Positions 63,128 to 64,000 of a stretch of 64,000 bases of DNA are shown here, piece by piece. The position numbers and the translations under genes were made by a program. Under the pieces are notes generated by a model. The model saw nothing but the letters and a program-made list of their open reading frames with translations, did no database searches and was not told the origin of the DNA. Source of the DNA: JABFSA01 sp963827515 (GTDB lineage: Bacteria; Acidobacteriota; Vicinamibacteria; Vicinamibacterales; UBA2999); the NCBI GenBank assembly GCA_963827515.1, contig CAWHBF010000003.1, positions 186,001-250,000 of the forward strand, written 5' to 3'. How positions within the stretch are numbered: position 1 is the first letter of the stretch; each line of letters opens with the position of its first letter.

Positions 63128-63374
63128 CACTTCGACTACACCCGCATGAACATCGAGCTGACCATCCTTCAGAATCACATCGAGGAGAGTCTCGCGCCCG
63201 TGTCTGTGTGGAGGATGACTATAGCGGCGCGACGTCCCGCGTGATCTGCTGCAGCACTTTCGGATCGACGACGCGTGTGCTTTTGATCGCGGGCACGCGA
63301 CGCGGCTCATCCTCGTGACCTTTGAGCGTACGAGCGAACGTGAATCTGCACGGGAACCGAACTGGGAGGACTGA
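63128..63374 (+). pseudogene. Possible gene remnant in two frames
   Basis: HFDYTRMNIELTILQNHIEESLAPVSV reads in one frame, and RDVPRDLLQHFRIDDACAFDRGHATRLILVTFERTSERESAREPNWED in another, ending at TGA 63372-63374. Both have protein-like composition and adjoin with a shift around 63200-63230. No family is recognised and no start is evident. Confidence 0.25.
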
Positions 63375-63395
63375 GACGCGAACGACGCATCCCAG

Positions 63396-63971
63396 TCAAG
63401 CGTTGTAAATTGTCCCACCTTGCCGGCGATACAGCTCCAGGACCGCGGCGGCTTCGTGGCGCAGCACTCCGCGGCTGATGGTCACACCGCGCGCTTCGAG
63501 ATATGCATAGGACTCTGGAAAAACCGGGCCTTCCTCGAAGCTCAGTGCCGTCGCATCGTTACGATCGGCGCCGCTGACCAGACGAGAGACGCCGCTCCAC
63601 AGCATGGCACCCAGGCACATGGCGCACGGATCGCAGGAGCTGACTATTTCGTAGGACATCGACGGCGATCGAGCGAGGGTGTAGAGCCCGAGCCGCTGCT
63701 CAGCCATCATGATCGCCAGCATCTCCGCATGCAGGGTGCTGTTGTTCAACCGCACCACACTGTTGACGCCAACGGACAGGAGCACACCGCTCGAGCGCTC
63801 GAAGACTGCCGCACCGAACGGCCCGCCAGTGCCGCGCAGCACATTCTGGCGCGCCAGCTCGATTGACAGGCGCATACGATCGTCGTCCGTCGCGTATGCG
63901 GAATCCCAGTTGACAACCTCGTCGATCCACACGGGAGCATCGACGAGCATGGGTCTACGTGGCCCAAGCAT
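63396..63971 (-). CDS. Zinc-dependent nucleoside/guanine deaminase (CDA superfamily)
   Basis: A 191-residue protein: RLSIELARQNVLRGTGGPFGAAVFERSSGVLLSVGVNSV, NNSTLHAEMLAIMMAEQRLGL (HAE zinc ligand plus catalytic Glu), VSSCDPCAMCLGAMLWSGVSRLVSGADRND (PCxxC zinc ligands) and a GVTISRGVLRHEAAAVLELYRRQGGTIYNA tail. The layout fits GuaD/TadA-like deaminases, guanine deaminase-type most likely because of the length and the C-terminal helix. Alternative start at 63950 (MLVDAPVWIDEVV). Nothing lies beyond it to the window end. Confidence 0.85.
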   Translation of the reverse strand: MLGPRRPMLVDAPVWIDEVVNWDSAYATDDDRMRLSIELARQNVLRGTGGPFGAAVFERSSGVLLSVGVNSVVRLNNSTLHAEMLAIMMAEQRLGLYTLARSPSMSYEIVSSCDPCAMCLGAMLWSGVSRLVSGADRNDATALSFEEGPVFPESYAYLEARGVTISRGVLRHEAAAVLELYRRQGGTIYNA

Positions 63972-64000
63972 CGAGGCGATTGTGCCACATGGCCACTCGC

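Noticed and set aside
62815..63318. 167-residue plus-strand open frame
   Set aside because: Ser/Arg/Cys-biased translation with no motif; only its last part overlaps protein-like sequence, and in a different frame.

Overview
The window is a 64 kb piece of a high-GC, Gram-negative-type bacterial chromosome. Lipoproteins, a beta-barrel-like protein, DAP epimerase, c-type cytochrome maturation genes and a class A RNase P RNA all fit this. The gene content (UPF0182 protein, DinB lipoprotein, CcmF-CcmH fusion, DUF5666 repeats, two-heme cytochrome, many palindromic intergenic repeats) looks like Acidobacteriota, probably the Vicinamibacteria lineage. This placement is by resemblance only. No phage, IS transposase, CRISPR array or conjugation gene was seen.

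Layout. 1-8.5 kb is a surface-glycan/exopolysaccharide island: hexapeptide acetyltransferase, GT26, SGNH-like protein, low-GC acyltransferase 3, GT2 and two FkbM methyltransferases, plus two related and damaged right-handed beta-helix genes. 8.5-13.1 kb holds small secreted or enzymatic genes (VOC remnant, CigR/RcnB-like, DUF5666 lipoprotein, DinB, metallo-beta-lactamase fold, lectin-like secreted protein). 13.2-22.6 kb is mostly minus-strand housekeeping: truA, UPF0182, WYL regulator, S4 protein, PpiC lipoprotein, recA, thiolase and DinB lipoprotein, with a tRNA-Phe at 19.4 kb. 22.7-31.1 kb has dciA/maf and a complete-looking cytochrome c maturation operon (ccmE, ccmF-ccmH fusion, CcmI-like zinc ribbon, ccmA, ccmB, ccmC, ccmD-like) without ccmG. 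31.2-33.8 kb is minus-strand aroA-aroK-phosphoesterase. 33.8-54.2 kb is a plus-strand run of anti-sigma-like kinase, inositol phosphatase, DedA-like, GT2, two-heme cytochrome c, ttcA, dtd, dapF, SLC13 transporter, radC, larC, metG, tatD, polyprenyl synthetase, ligA, htrA and an NtrC-type regulator, followed by rnpB. 54.8-64 kb has an NDP-sugar epimerase, a probable c-di-GMP pair (degenerate receiver-PilZ plus a membrane diguanylate cyclase), a GH19-like hydrolase, unknown secreted proteins and a deaminase.

How the genes work together. The ccm operon would supply the covalent haem attachment needed by the two-heme cytochrome at 36.5 kb. CcmE carries a CxxxY haem site rather than HxxxY, and the CcmH part fused to CcmF has an unusual cysteine cluster. 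The DapF homologue has serine in place of both catalytic cysteines.

Three non-coding themes stand out. One is a family of ~135 bp imperfect palindromes (two full copies and a half copy). Another is a family of ~25 bp REP-like palindromes. The third is a recurrent -10-like hexamer only 4-11 nt before start codons, which suggests leaderless transcripts.

Quality caveat. At least eleven recognisable genes are interrupted by 1-base-type frameshifts while their restored translations continue the family. This density looks more like residual sequencing indels than mass pseudogenisation. I annotate those genes over their restored extent and mark the approximate break.
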